A stretch of 64,000 bases of DNA, taken from contig NZ_NFMB01000009.1 in assembly GCF_002161215.1 (NCBI RefSeq), positions 124,001 to 188,000 on the forward strand, read 5' to 3'. This stretch comes from Flavonifractor sp. An10 (GTDB lineage: Bacteria > Bacillota > Clostridia > Oscillospirales > Oscillospiraceae). The notes beneath the pieces are model-generated. The model was given only the letters and a program-made list of their open reading frames with translations. It had not been told where the DNA came from and made no database searches. The first letter of the stretch is position 1. Each line of letters opens with the position of its first letter. Position numbers and translations under genes: made by a program. This document shows positions 50,003-59,176 of this stretch, in pieces.

Positions 50003-50530
50003 ATGATCGACGAAAAGGGAAGACTGTTTGGTAAGATCAATATTGTGGATCTGATCGTGATCCTGGTGATCGTGATTGCCGCGGTGGTCGTGGGCATGAA
50101 GTTCCTGGGCGGCAGCGGCAGCGCCATCAACCCCACCAAGACCCCGGTGCGGTACACCGTCCTGGTGGAGGGCGTGGAGCCGGAGGTCTATGAGAATATT
50201 CAGAAATACATCCCCGGGCAGCTGATGGCCTCCGGCGAGATGCTGGACGGCCATGTTGTCGCTGTGGAGGCGGTGGAGGGCCGCACCCACACCGCCGCCG
50301 TGGATACCGCCGACGGCACGCTGGAGATCCCTGTGAACAGCGGCAAGCTGGATCTGATTTTCACCATCGAGTGCAATGTGGTGAACTCCATCACCACCGA
50401 GATCGGCACCCAGGAGGTGCGGGTGGGCAAGACCCACACGGTCAAGACCGACAAGTTTGAGCTTATCAACGGCATCATCCTGGACTGCGACTGGGGTGAG
50501 GACGCGGAGAACGCGGGCGGCGCGGAATAA
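50003..50530 (+). CDS. DUF4330 membrane-anchored protein
   Basis: 175 residues. A short cytosolic N-terminus (IDEKGRLFGKINIVDLIVIL) leads into one membrane helix (about 15-37) and an extracytoplasmic beta-rich domain. Start signature GRLFGKINIVD is typical of DUF4330. ATG at 50003 with CGGAGG nine bases upstream. It is often found beside csaB and envelope glycosyltransferases in Clostridia, here divergent from csaB. Function unknown; an envelope role is inferred from context. Confidence 0.85.
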   Translation: MIDEKGRLFGKINIVDLIVILVIVIAAVVVGMKFLGGSGSAINPTKTPVRYTVLVEGVEPEVYENIQKYIPGQLMASGEMLDGHVVAVEAVEGRTHTAAVDTADGTLEIPVNSGKLDLIFTIECNVVNSITTEIGTQEVRVGKTHTVKTDKFELINGIILDCDWGEDAENAGGAE

Positions 50531-50609
50531 GCGAAGGCGCACAGAGGGCGGCGGCGGTTGTGCCGCCGCCCTTTTCATCTCAATACCGTATGAGAAAGGA
50601 AGCGATGTC

Positions 50610-51164
50610 TTGCTCCAGGGACTGCTCAATCTGGACGGCGGGGTGCTGCTGTGGATCCAGGAGTGGGTGCGCAGCGGCCTGCTCACCCCTCTGGTGACCG
50701 TGTACACCCACCTGGGGGACAGCGGCATGCTGTGGATTGCCCTGTCCGTCCTGCTGCTCTGCTTCAAAAAGACCCGGAAGGCCGGGGTGGTGAGCCTGCT
50801 GGCCCTGCTGCTCAGCCTGATTTTCACCAACGGCATCCTCAAGCACCTGGTGGCCCGAACCCGGCCCTGGCTGACGGTGGAGGGGCTGGTGCCCCTGATT
50901 GCCGAGCACGACCCCAACTCCTTCCCCTCGGGCCACACCAGCGCCTCCTTTGCCGCGGCGTCGGCCTGGTGGCGCACCCTGCCCCGGCGGTGGATGAAGG
51001 TGACGGCGGTGGTGCTGGCGGCCCTGATGGCCCTCTCCCGGCTGTATGTGGGGGTGCACTTCCCCAGCGACGTGCTGGCGGGGGTGCTGGTGGGCCTGCT
51101 GTGCGGCTGGCTGGCATGGCTGCTGTGGCGGAGGTTCGCCGCCTGGCGGGGCCTGGAGCCCTGA
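50610..51164 (+). CDS. PAP2-family phosphatase
   Basis: 184 residues, membrane phosphatase of lipid or polyprenyl phosphates. The three active-site motifs are intact: KHLVARTRP, FPSGHTSAS and SRLYVGVHFPSD. Four to five hydrophobic helices. TTG start at 50610 with AAAGGA upstream, as no ATG precedes the conserved LLNLDGGVLLWIQEWV start. It is followed after 21 bases by the sugar kinase gene. Undecaprenyl pyrophosphate recycling is a plausible role. Confidence 0.88.
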   Translation: MLQGLLNLDGGVLLWIQEWVRSGLLTPLVTVYTHLGDSGMLWIALSVLLLCFKKTRKAGVVSLLALLLSLIFTNGILKHLVARTRPWLTVEGLVPLIAEHDPNSFPSGHTSASFAAASAWWRTLPRRWMKVTAVVLAALMALSRLYVGVHFPSDVLAGVLVGLLCGWLAWLLWRRFAAWRGLEP

Positions 51165-51185
51165 GAAAGCGGGGCGCGAGGCACG

Positions 51186-52100
51186 ATGATCTATACCGTC
51201 ACCTTCAATCCCGCCATTGACTATGTGGTGTGGCTGGACGGGCTGCGGCCTGGGGCCGTCAACCGGGCCAGGCGGGAGTTCATCCAGTTCGGCGGCAAGG
51301 GCATCAATGTGTCCGTCATGCTGGGCCGCCTGGGGGTGGAAAGTACCGCCCTGGGCTTTCTGGCCGGCTTCACGGGCCGGGCGGTGGAGCAGGGGTTGGT
51401 TCAGGACGGGATCAAAACCGACTTCATCCACCTGGACGAGGGTTTTACCCGCATCAATGTGAAGCTCAAGGGCGGGGAGGAGACCGAGATCAACGGGCAG
51501 GGGCCGGCCATTCCCGCCGGGGCGCTGGAGGCCCTGTTCAGGCGGCTGGACAGGCTGACCGGGGAGGACATCCTGGTGCTGGCCGGCTCCATCCCGTCCT
51601 CCCTCCCCGGCGATATCTATGAGCGCATCCTGGCCCGGCTGGACGGCCGGGGCGTACGGACGGTGGTGGACGCGGAGGGGGAGCTGCTGCGCGGGGTTCT
51701 GCCCTGCCGGCCCTTCCTCGTCAAGCCCAACCACCTGGAGCTGGAGGCCGTCTTCGGCCGGGAGCTCCGCTCTGAGGAGGAGCGGAGGGCATGTGCCGGG
51801 GAGCTCCGGAAGCGGGGGGCGCGCAACGTGCTGGTGTCTCTGGCCGGGGACGGCGCCCTCCTGCTGGACGAGACCGGGGCCTTCCACCGCATCGCCGCCC
51901 CAAGAGGCGCGGTGCGCAACTCGGTGGGGGCGGGGGACTCCATGGTGGCCGGCTTCCTGGCCGGCTGGCTGAATACCGGGGACTATGCCCGGGCTCTCCG
52001 GCTGGGGGTTGCCGCCGGCAGCGCCACCGCCTTCTCCGACGGGCTGGCATCCCGGGCGGCCGTGGAGGAGCTGCTCAGACAGGGATTTCCGCAGGCCTGA
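51186..52100 (+). CDS. 1-phosphofructokinase-family hexose kinase (PfkB)
   Basis: 304 residues. N-terminal TVTFNPAIDYVVWLDGLRPG and GGKGINVSVMLGRLG are typical of FruK/LacC-type kinases. ATP site with catalytic Asp in NSVGAGDSMVAGFLAGW, and VKPNHLELEAVFG. ATG at 51186. Absence of a fructose PTS gene nearby leaves fructose-1-phosphate and tagatose-6-phosphate both possible. Confidence 0.9.
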   Translation: MIYTVTFNPAIDYVVWLDGLRPGAVNRARREFIQFGGKGINVSVMLGRLGVESTALGFLAGFTGRAVEQGLVQDGIKTDFIHLDEGFTRINVKLKGGEETEINGQGPAIPAGALEALFRRLDRLTGEDILVLAGSIPSSLPGDIYERILARLDGRGVRTVVDAEGELLRGVLPCRPFLVKPNHLELEAVFGRELRSEEERRACAGELRKRGARNVLVSLAGDGALLLDETGAFHRIAAPRGAVRNSVGAGDSMVAGFLAGWLNTGDYARALRLGVAAGSATAFSDGLASRAAVEELLRQGFPQA

Positions 52101-52136
52101 CCGGCAGGTTTGGCGGCCGACAGCCGACAAAAGAAC

Positions 52137-52160
52137 GCCCCGGCCCGTATGGGCCGGGGC
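52137..52160. terminator. Terminator hairpin, left copy beside element B3
   Basis: 10-bp core stem GCCCCGGCCC / GGGCCGGGGC with GTAT loop, extended by GAAC/GTTC; preceded by an A-run. The 24-base core recurs at 52373-52396. Confidence 0.8.
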
Positions 52161-52164
52161 GTTC

Positions 52165-52370
52165 TCAGCGTGTCGGAAAAGTCTCGCAGAGTTCGCGCCC
52201 GCAGGCGCGAAAAAATTGGAATCTGTTTTCTCCGGCGACATGTGCGTCGGAGAAAACACTTCTCAGACCGCAAGTGTGGGATTTGTCCGCCTGAAGCGGA
52301 CAAATCCTGCGCGCGGCGGACTGCATCCTGCTCGAAAAAGTGGCTTTGCCACTTTTTCGACAGTCTCAGA
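52165..52370 (+). repeat. Multi-hairpin intergenic element, family B, copy B3
   Basis: Fills the 309-bp convergent gap between the kinase and Clp genes. It starts TCAGCGTGTCGGAAAAGTCTCGCAGAGTT. H1 (52192-52211) has stem TTCGCGCC around CGCA. H2 has arms GTTTTCTCCG and CGGAGAAAAC around GCGACATGTGCGT, then ACTTCTCA. H3 is GGATTTGTCCGC-CTGAA-GCGGACAAATCC. H4 is TCGAAAAAGTGGC-TTT-GCCACTTTTTCGA. It ends CGACAGTCTCAGA, an imperfect inverted repeat of the start. Confidence 0.8.
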
Positions 52371-52372
52371 GT

Positions 52373-52396
52373 GCCCCGGCCCGTATGGGCCGGGGC
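52373..52396. terminator. Terminator hairpin, right copy beside element B3
   Basis: Same 24-base core as 52137-52160, followed by GCTCTTTATG; 14 bases before the clp stop on the minus strand. Confidence 0.8.
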
Positions 52397-52409
52397 GCTC
52401 TTTATGCGC

Positions 52410-54947
52410 TTATTCGGAGGTGAGCACCACGCTGTCTCCGTCGGCGGAGGCGTGGATGCTGTGCAGGGGGTGGAGGTAGCTGTCGATGAGCTTGGTGGCG
52501 ATGCCGTCCTCCAGATCCTTCTGGATCTGCCGGCGCAGGTTGCGGGCGCCGTAGGTGGCAGAGAAGGACTTCTTCACCAGGTGATCCAGCAGGGCCTCGT
52601 CCCAGGTGAAGGTGATGCCCCGCTCCTTCAGGTTGTCCCGCAGCTCGCCCAGCATGATGCCGGCGATGGCCTTGAAGTTCTCCTCGGTGAGCTTGTTGAA
52701 GTAGACGATCTCGTCCACCCGGTTGATGAACTCGGGCCGCAGGAAGCCCTCCAGAGCCTTCATGGCCCGCTCCTTGCCCTGCTCGTCGGCGGTGCGGCCG
52801 AAGCCCACGCTGCCGGCGGAGGTGCGGGCGTCGCTGCCCGCGTTGGAGGTCATGACGATGATGGTGTTCTCGAAGTTCACGTTGCGGCCCTGGGCGTCGG
52901 TGATGTGGCCGTCGTCCAGGATCTGCAGCAGGATGTTGAGCACATCGGGGTGGGCCTTCTCGATCTCGTCAAAGAGGATGACGCAGTAGGGCTTGCGGCG
53001 CACCTTCTCGGTGAGCTGGCCCGCCTCGTCATAGCCCACATAGCCCGGGGGAGAGCCGATGATGCGGCTGACGGCGAACTTCTCCATGAACTCGCTCATG
53101 TCCAGCCGGATCAGGGATTCGGGGGAGTGGAACATGTCCATGGCAAGCCGCTTGACCAGCTCGGTCTTGCCCACGCCGGTGGAGCCCACGAAGATGAAGG
53201 ACACGGGCTTGCGCTTGGAGGCGATGCCCACCCGGCCCCGCCGCACGGCGGTGGCCACGGCGTGAACGGCCTCATCCTGGCCGATGATGTGCTCCTTCAG
53301 CCGGTCTTCCAGCCTGGCCAGGCGCTCGTACTCCGCCTCCTGGATCTGGCTGGCGGGGATCTTAGTCCACAGCTCAATGACGTGGGCCAGGTGCTCCACC
53401 GTCAGGGGCGGGGCGCTCTGGGCCTCCAGCTTGGCCAGCTCGTCCTGGAGCTGCATCTCCCGGCTCTTGATGGCGGCCAGGTTCTCATAGTCCTTGCTGC
53501 TGCCCTCGTCGGAGAGGAGCTTCTCCCGCTCCTCGGCCAGGCTGCCCAGCTCCCGGCGGAAGTTGGACTGCCGCTGCTCGTTGGCGCTGAGGGCCTCGGT
53601 GGTGGCCGGATTGCCCATGAGAGAGTCGTGCTCGGCATTGAGCTTGGCCAGCTCCCGGCGCAGCTCGGTCTGCCGCTGCTCGTTGTTTTTCAGGGCGGTC
53701 TGCCGCTTATAGTCCCGGTCGTTGGCCTCCACCATCAGCCGCTCCCGCTCCTTCTCCAGGGACTCGATCTCTTTCTTCACCTCCACCTCCCGGGCCAGGG
53801 TCTTGTTGTGGAGGTTCACGTCGGAGCAGGCTTCGTCGATGAGGTCGATGGCCTTGTCGGGGAGGAACCGGTCGGTGATGTACCGCTCGGACATGGTCAC
53901 CGCCAGGCGGCACATCTCGGGGGAGATGGACACGAAGTGGAACTTCTCATAGTAGGGGGCGATGCCCTGGATGATCTTCACGCTGTCCTCGATGGAGGGC
54001 TCCTCCACCATGACGGGCTGGAAGCGCCGCTCCAGGGCGGAGTCCTTCTCGATGTACTTGCGGTACTCGGTGAGGGTGGTGGCGCCGATGACCTGGATCT
54101 CGCCCCGGCTCAGGGCGGGCTTGAGGATGTTGGCGGCGTTCATGGAGCCCTCGGCGTCGCCGGCGCCCACGATGTTGTGCACCTCGTCGATGACCAGAAT
54201 GATGTTGCCCAGCTTCTTGATCTCCTCAATGAGGCCCTTCATGCGGCTCTCAAACTGGCCGCGGAACTGGGTGCCCGCCACCAGGGCGGTGAGATCCAGC
54301 AGGTAGACCTCCTTGTCCAGCAGCTTGTAGGGCACGTCCCGCTGGTAGATCTTCTGGGCCAGGCCCTCGGCGATGGCGGTCTTGCCCACGCCGGGCTCGC
54401 CGATCAGGCAGGGGTTGTTCTTCTGCCGGCGGTTGAGGATCTGGATGGTGCGCTGGATCTCCTCGTCCCGGCCGATGATGCGGTCAAGCTTGCCGTCGGC
54501 GGCCTTCTGGGTCAGGGAGATGCAGTAGTTCTCCAAAAACTTCCGCTTGGGGGGCTTGTCCCCCTTCTTCTCCTTGCCGTCCCCCTGCCGGGGCTGCTCC
54601 CGCTCCGGGGGCTGGGCCTGGGGGCTCTGGGCCGAGCCGAAGAGCTTGTTCAGGAAAGGGAAGGTGGCGGTCTTGCCCTCGTCCTCCTCGTCGTCGCCGT
54701 CCTCGGCGGGAACCAGCCCCTCCATACCCTCGGCGCCGCCGAAGGCGGACATCATCTCGTTGGTCAGGCCCTCCAGATCCTCGTCGCTGATGCCCATCTT
54801 CTGCATCATATCTTCCACGGGCTTGATGCCCAGCTCTTTTGCGCATTTGAGGCAGAGACCCTCGCTCTTGGTGGCCCCGCCCTCCATCTTCTGGATGAAG
54901 ATGACGGCCACATTCTTGTGGCATCTGGAACAAAGTGTGGGTTGCAT
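52410..54947 (-). CDS. ClpE-like AAA+ unfoldase with N-terminal zinc finger
   Basis: 845 residues. Zinc finger C6-x2-C9 ... C32-x2-C35 as in ClpE, an acidic linker (DGDDEEDEG) and Pro/Gln-rich stretch, then AAA1 ([14 protein letters not shown]; Walker [10 protein letters not shown]), an enlarged coiled-coil middle region, and AAA2 ([24 protein letters not shown]). The middle region includes a repeated NEQRQ-x3-RREL unit. It lacks the double Clp-N repeats of ClpC. ATG at 54947 with AAAGGAG upstream. Expected to deliver substrates to ClpP. The usual ctsR-mcsAB neighbours are absent. Confidence 0.9.
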   Translation of the reverse strand: MQPTLCSRCHKNVAVIFIQKMEGGATKSEGLCLKCAKELGIKPVEDMMQKMGISDEDLEGLTNEMMSAFGGAEGMEGLVPAEDGDDEEDEGKTATFPFLNKLFGSAQSPQAQPPEREQPRQGDGKEKKGDKPPKRKFLENYCISLTQKAADGKLDRIIGRDEEIQRTIQILNRRQKNNPCLIGEPGVGKTAIAEGLAQKIYQRDVPYKLLDKEVYLLDLTALVAGTQFRGQFESRMKGLIEEIKKLGNIILVIDEVHNIVGAGDAEGSMNAANILKPALSRGEIQVIGATTLTEYRKYIEKDSALERRFQPVMVEEPSIEDSVKIIQGIAPYYEKFHFVSISPEMCRLAVTMSERYITDRFLPDKAIDLIDEACSDVNLHNKTLAREVEVKKEIESLEKERERLMVEANDRDYKRQTALKNNEQRQTELRRELAKLNAEHDSLMGNPATTEALSANEQRQSNFRRELGSLAEEREKLLSDEGSSKDYENLAAIKSREMQLQDELAKLEAQSAPPLTVEHLAHVIELWTKIPASQIQEAEYERLARLEDRLKEHIIGQDEAVHAVATAVRRGRVGIASKRKPVSFIFVGSTGVGKTELVKRLAMDMFHSPESLIRLDMSEFMEKFAVSRIIGSPPGYVGYDEAGQLTEKVRRKPYCVILFDEIEKAHPDVLNILLQILDDGHITDAQGRNVNFENTIIVMTSNAGSDARTSAGSVGFGRTADEQGKERAMKALEGFLRPEFINRVDEIVYFNKLTEENFKAIAGIMLGELRDNLKERGITFTWDEALLDHLVKKSFSATYGARNLRRQIQKDLEDGIATKLIDSYLHPLHSIHASADGDSVVLTSE

Positions 54948-55027
54948 AGTCGTTCAGCTCCTTTGGAGGGGTCTCCACGCCCCTCGGAGAAATGATTCTA
55001 ATCCGAAATTATGAACTGCGTATGAAA

Positions 55028-55567
55028 TTACGCGTTTTTTCTCTGCTGAATTACCCGCCGGTACTGGATGATGTAGCTGACCAGGGCGGCCAGGGTGAGG
55101 GCCAGGGCAAAGGAGATCAGCCCGGTGGCCCAGGGGCGGGAGATGGCGGGGAAGAGCACCAGGGCTGCGCACACCACGAAGAACACGCCGGTGGAGGACT
55201 TGCCCAGCCAGTTGGAGGAGATCACATCCCCCACCTTCTGATACATGAGGTAGCCGCCGATGGCCATGGTCAGCTCCTTGCAGAAGAAGACCACCACGGC
55301 CCAGAGGGGGATAATGCCGTCGGCGGTGATGCAGATGATCACCGTAAAGGTCATCAGCTTGTCCGCCAGGGGATCCAGGATGCGGCCCAGCTTGGTGATC
55401 TGGTTGAAGTGCCGGGCGATCCAGCCGTCGGCGATGTCGGTGAGAAAGGCGGCCAGGTAGATCACCGCCGCCCAGAAATGGGCGTCCGGCCAGGGCCGGA
55501 AAAAGACCACGGCGAACACCGGCACCAGAACCAGCCGGATGAGGGAGAGCACATTGGGGATGGACAT
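55028..55567 (-). CDS. CDP-alcohol phosphatidyltransferase family protein (second PgsA-like)
   Basis: 179 residues with the motif DG-AR-G-D-D in TDIADGWIARHFNQITKLGRILDPLADK and five to six helices. Closest in layout to PgsA, differing from the enzyme at 26210-26737. One of the two may be the real phosphatidylglycerophosphate synthase, the other a cardiolipin-synthase-type or regulated isoenzyme. ATG at 55567. It lies 38 bases after the CvpA gene on the same strand. Confidence 0.88.
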   Translation of the reverse strand: MSIPNVLSLIRLVLVPVFAVVFFRPWPDAHFWAAVIYLAAFLTDIADGWIARHFNQITKLGRILDPLADKLMTFTVIICITADGIIPLWAVVVFFCKELTMAIGGYLMYQKVGDVISSNWLGKSSTGVFFVVCAALVLFPAISRPWATGLISFALALTLAALVSYIIQYRRVIQQRKNA

Positions 55568-55605
55568 GGAACTTCACCTGATTTTCATTGGTATAGGGGT
55601 CGAAG

Positions 55606-56301
55606 TTATGCCACCAGGGAGAAGGGGTTGGTGGTCATGAAGAATTTCAGGAGCACGGTCTGCTCCACCAGCTCCCGGGGCAGCACCTGCCCGAAGAACT
55701 GGAGCAGCCAGGCGGCCACGAAGAGGATGATGCACCCCTGCACCAGCCCGAACAGGGCGCCGCCGGTCTTGTTGAGGAAGTGGAGCCCCGGCAGCCGGGC
55801 CACCAGATCCAGCGCCCGGCTGAGCAGCCGCCAGGCCAGCAGGATGAGGAAGAAGCCCAGCAGGAACAGGATCAGATAGGCCGCCGACTGGGCGATGGCG
55901 GCGGCCACTGCCGCTGCCGCGCTGGCCGCCACGGCGGTCATGCCGTTCTCCACCGCCCTGTCCACGGTGTTGATCAGCGTCTCGTAGAAGCCCATCTCCC
56001 GCAGGGCGTCCAGCACCCCCTCCAGGGGTACGTCGTCGGGGGAGAGGACGGCCGCCTCACCGGCCTCCGACTGCTGGCGGATGGACTCGTTGAGCTGCTC
56101 CTCAATGGCGGCGGCAAATTTGGGCTCCAAAGCGTCGGCCACCACGGGGGAGAGAGTGCGGGCGGCAAAGCTGGCCCCCAGAAAGGCCACCACAAAGGCC
56201 AGCAGGCCGCACAGGGACAGAATCAGCCCCCGGCGGGCGCCTATGCAGGCGAAAATGAGAAGCACGGCCAGAACCAGGCCGTCTGCGATCAGAAAAGCCA
56301 T
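55606..56301 (-). CDS. CvpA-family membrane protein
   Basis: 231 residues. Four hydrophobic helices: near residues 5-25, 27-47, 130-160 and 185-207. Start IADGLVLAVLLIFACIGARRGLILSLCGLLAFVVAF and later text LPGLHFLNKTGGALFGLVQGCIILFVAAWLL are typical of the colicin V production family. A soluble insert of about 75 residues between helices 2 and 3 is rich in Ala and Glu. ATG at 56301. Function is not established. Confidence 0.88.
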   Translation of the reverse strand: MAFLIADGLVLAVLLIFACIGARRGLILSLCGLLAFVVAFLGASFAARTLSPVVADALEPKFAAAIEEQLNESIRQQSEAGEAAVLSPDDVPLEGVLDALREMGFYETLINTVDRAVENGMTAVAASAAAAVAAAIAQSAAYLILFLLGFFLILLAWRLLSRALDLVARLPGLHFLNKTGGALFGLVQGCIILFVAAWLLQFFGQVLPRELVEQTVLLKFFMTTNPFSLVA

Positions 56302-56319
56302 AGGGAAATTCCTCCGGAT

Positions 56320-57522
56320 TTACTGCGGGACATAGAGGTGGGCGGTGTGGCTGGAGATGAGCATGGCGCTGCCGTCGTCCCGCAGCAGCACGCTCTGGGC
56401 GCCCTGGGTGCCGTCCAGGGTGCTGTAGCTCTCCAGGGACTGGTTGTACACATCCAGCCGGTCGGCGGTGAGCACCCCCACATACCGCCCGGCGGCGGAG
56501 AGGGAGAGGATCTGTTCATTGACGTCCAGCGCGGCCTGGGCGGCGCCGTCGGCGCCCACCAGAACCAGCTCCGCCGTGCTGCCCGCCCGGTACTTGCCCA
56601 GCAGCAGGGCGGCGGTGCCCTCCCCGTCCAGGGAGAAGGCCTTCAGGTACCGCCCGCCGTAGTCATAGGCGCCGGACAGGGCGCCGTCGGGGGAGACGAT
56701 GACCAGGCCGGTGTCCCCCAGCGCCCAGATGCCGCTGTCGTTCCAGCGCAGGGCCAGGATCGCGTCGCCCCCCACGGGACAGCTCCAGTCCGGCTCGGTG
56801 TCCTCCTCCGTGCGCGCCAGGGCGTAGCACTCCACCCGGCTCTCAAAGCTGCCGTCGGTGAGGCCCATGGTGAGCACCGCAACGGAGCGGTTGTCCGGAG
56901 ACACCACTGCGTCCATGACAAAGCGGTCGGAGCGGCTGATCTGGATCAGGGGCGTGGCGTAGTCGCTGTCATAGATGGTCACCGCCCCCTTGAAGCCGCT
57001 CTGCTGGCTGACCACAGCCAGCCACCCGTTCCGGTTGAGGGAGGCGGACAGAATGGACTGCCCCGTCTCCTGGGTGAGGGAAAAGACCTCCTCACGGCTG
57101 GCGTAGATCAGCAGCTCCTCGCCGCCCACGTCGTAGATCAGGGCGGTTTCCCCCGCCGTGTCCACGGCGGGATTTTCCATGGAGATGGTCTCATTCACAT
57201 AGAGCTGGCCGCTGCCTGAATAGAGCTGCAGGCTGTTGGGAGAGCAGACCAGCAGATCTCCGCCCACCGAGGCGAAGATGCTGTCGGAGTCCCCGTCAAA
57301 GGGGAAGGACTCCGCCTGCCCGCTGTCACTGCGGGCCAGGGAGCGGTAGGAGAACCACCGCTTGACAAAGTCGAAATTCAGCTTGTCGTAATTGGCCACC
57401 AGGGCCACCGCCCCCAGCACCAGGGCCAGGGTCACCAGAAAGGCCAGGAAGCGGACAAAGGGATTGGGCCGCTTTCTGCCCTTCGGGGAGGAAGTGGGAC
57501 GGCCCCCATTGATTTCTTCCAT
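56320..57522 (-). CDS. DUF5711 membrane-anchored beta-propeller-like protein
   Basis: 400 residues. Basic N-terminus, one membrane helix (about 24-45, VRFLAFLVTLALVLGAVALVA), then about 350 residues of repeated beta strands with WD-like units (ASVGGDLLVCSPNSLQLYSG, AVVSPDNRSVAVLTMG, WNDSGIWALGDTGLVIVSPDG, LLRDDGSAMLISSH). Propeller fold and DUF5711 assignment are from this layout. ATG at 57522. It lies 18 bases upstream of the cvpA-like gene, a frequent pair in this family of bacteria. Function unknown. Confidence 0.75.
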   Translation of the reverse strand: MEEINGGRPTSSPKGRKRPNPFVRFLAFLVTLALVLGAVALVANYDKLNFDFVKRWFSYRSLARSDSGQAESFPFDGDSDSIFASVGGDLLVCSPNSLQLYSGSGQLYVNETISMENPAVDTAGETALIYDVGGEELLIYASREEVFSLTQETGQSILSASLNRNGWLAVVSQQSGFKGAVTIYDSDYATPLIQISRSDRFVMDAVVSPDNRSVAVLTMGLTDGSFESRVECYALARTEEDTEPDWSCPVGGDAILALRWNDSGIWALGDTGLVIVSPDGALSGAYDYGGRYLKAFSLDGEGTAALLLGKYRAGSTAELVLVGADGAAQAALDVNEQILSLSAAGRYVGVLTADRLDVYNQSLESYSTLDGTQGAQSVLLRDDGSAMLISSHTAHLYVPQ

Positions 57523-57579
57523 TCTATGCTCCTTCGCGGATTTTATGCGGTTGGAATCCGCCCCGCAAGGAAAGCGGGG

Positions 57580-58329
57580 CTACAACACATCCTCATTGTA
57601 CCACAATCTGGTCATGTACAGGCCACCCGCAGGTACGGTGGGCCCGGCATCCGTCCGGTTTTTGCCCTCCAGAATGGCGGGCACGGCGTCGGGGGAGAAC
57701 TTGCCGTCGGCGGCGTAGACGCAGGTGCCCACCATGGCCCGCACCATGTTGTACAGGAAGCCGTCGGCGCACACCTTACATTCAATCAGATCCCCGCTGC
57801 GGGAGATGTCGAAATAGTGGACGGTGCGCACGGTGGTGCGGGTCTCGGTGCCCACACTGCGCACGGCGGCGAAGTCGTGGGTGCCCACGAAGTGTGAGGC
57901 GGCCCGCTGCATGATGGTCTCGTCCAGCCGCTTGGGATAGAACCAGGCACGATTGACATAAAACGCATTCCGGATGCGGGAATTGTAGATCCGGTAGGTG
58001 TACTCCTTTTTCAGGCAGGAGCCGATGGCGTTGAATTCATCCGGCACCTCGGTGGCCTTGACCACCACGATGTCGTCGGGCAGGCGGGTGTTCACCGCCA
58101 GGGGGATCCGGTCGCAGGGGATGCGGGAGGAGGTGCGGAAATTGGCCACGTAGACCTCCGCATGGACGCCGGCGTCGGTGCGGCCCGCGCCGGTGCACTT
58201 CACCGGATGGCCCACCACCGAGGCCAGGGACTTCTCCAGAGTCTCGGCCACGGTCTCCGCGTTTTTCTGCACCTGCCAGCCGTGATAGGCCGTGCCCACG
58301 TACATCAAGCGTAACGCAATATTTCTCAT
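57580..58329 (-). CDS. truA: tRNA pseudouridine synthase A
   Basis: 249 residues. Converts uridines 38-40 of tRNA anticodon stems. Catalytic Asp52 in AGRTDAGVHAEVYVANF; YVGTAYHGWQVQ at the N-terminus and NMVRAMVGTCVYA near the C-terminus. ATG at 58329 without a strong ribosome binding site, 34 bases after ecfT. Its place behind ecfA1-ecfA2-ecfT is the standard Firmicute order, although rplM-rpsI do not follow. Confidence 0.95.
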   Translation of the reverse strand: MRNIALRLMYVGTAYHGWQVQKNAETVAETLEKSLASVVGHPVKCTGAGRTDAGVHAEVYVANFRTSSRIPCDRIPLAVNTRLPDDIVVVKATEVPDEFNAIGSCLKKEYTYRIYNSRIRNAFYVNRAWFYPKRLDETIMQRAASHFVGTHDFAAVRSVGTETRTTVRTVHYFDISRSGDLIECKVCADGFLYNMVRAMVGTCVYAADGKFSPDAVPAILEGKNRTDAGPTVPAGGLYMTRLWYNEDVL

Positions 58330-58363
58330 AAGGCTTTAAGCTCACATTATAATTTTCTTAAAT

Positions 58364-59176
58364 TTACAGCCCGAAGTGGCCCAGCACGCCGATGCCCACG
58401 CACATGGCCAGGGCAAACAGCAGGGCGGCCACATCCATGCCCTTCAGCTTCAGCTGGCGCAGGCGGGTGCGGCCCTCGCCGCCGTGGTAGCAGCGGCACT
58501 CCATGGCCACCGCCAGCTCGTCGGCCCGGCGGAAGGCGGAGATGAACAGGGGCACCAGCAGAGGCACCAGGGCCTTGGCCTTCTGCATCAGGTTGCCGGT
58601 GTCGAAGTCGGCACCCCGGGCCTTCTGAGCGGACATGATCTTGTCCGTCTCCTCAATCAGGGTGGGAATGAACCGCAGGGCGATGGACATCATCATGGAC
58701 AGCTCATGGACGGGCACCTTGATGGCCTTCAGGGGGTTCATCAGCCGCTCCAGGCCGTCGGTGAGCTGGATGGGGGAGGTGGTGTAGGTCAGCAGGAAGG
58801 TGCAGGTGATGAGCATGGCGATGCGCAGCACCATGAAGATGGCGGCCCAGATGCCCTCCGCGTAGATGTTGAACACCCAGAAGGAGACCAGGGGCTCCCC
58901 CTCGCCGGCGGTGTAGAACAGGTTGAGCACGCCGGTGATGATCACGATGATCAGAATGGGCTTCATGCCCCGCAGGATGCTCTTGAGGCCCACCTTGGAC
59001 ACGGCGATGAGCACCCCCAGCAGAACCAGCAGGATGGCATAGGAGACCACCTGCCTGGCCAGGAACAGGGCCACGATATAGGCCACGGTGAAAATGAGCT
59101 TGGTGCGGGGATCCAGCCGGTGGATCACGGTGTGGCCGGGGAAGTACTGGCCCAGGGTAATGTCCTTCAGTGCCAT
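58364..59176 (-). CDS. ecfT: ECF transporter transmembrane subunit EcfT
   Basis: 270 residues, five to six helices. Coupling-helix motifs: AQKARGADFD (ARG) and AMECRCYHG, the second a variant of the usual Ala-Arg-Gly/Cys. N-terminal GQYFPGHTVIHRLDPRTKLIF is the family signature. It starts directly after the ecfA2 stop. With EcfA1 and EcfA2 it forms the energizing module shared by several vitamin S components, none of which is encoded in the window. Confidence 0.94.
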   Translation of the reverse strand: MALKDITLGQYFPGHTVIHRLDPRTKLIFTVAYIVALFLARQVVSYAILLVLLGVLIAVSKVGLKSILRGMKPILIIVIITGVLNLFYTAGEGEPLVSFWVFNIYAEGIWAAIFMVLRIAMLITCTFLLTYTTSPIQLTDGLERLMNPLKAIKVPVHELSMMMSIALRFIPTLIEETDKIMSAQKARGADFDTGNLMQKAKALVPLLVPLFISAFRRADELAVAMECRCYHGGEGRTRLRQLKLKGMDVAALLFALAMCVGIGVLGHFGL

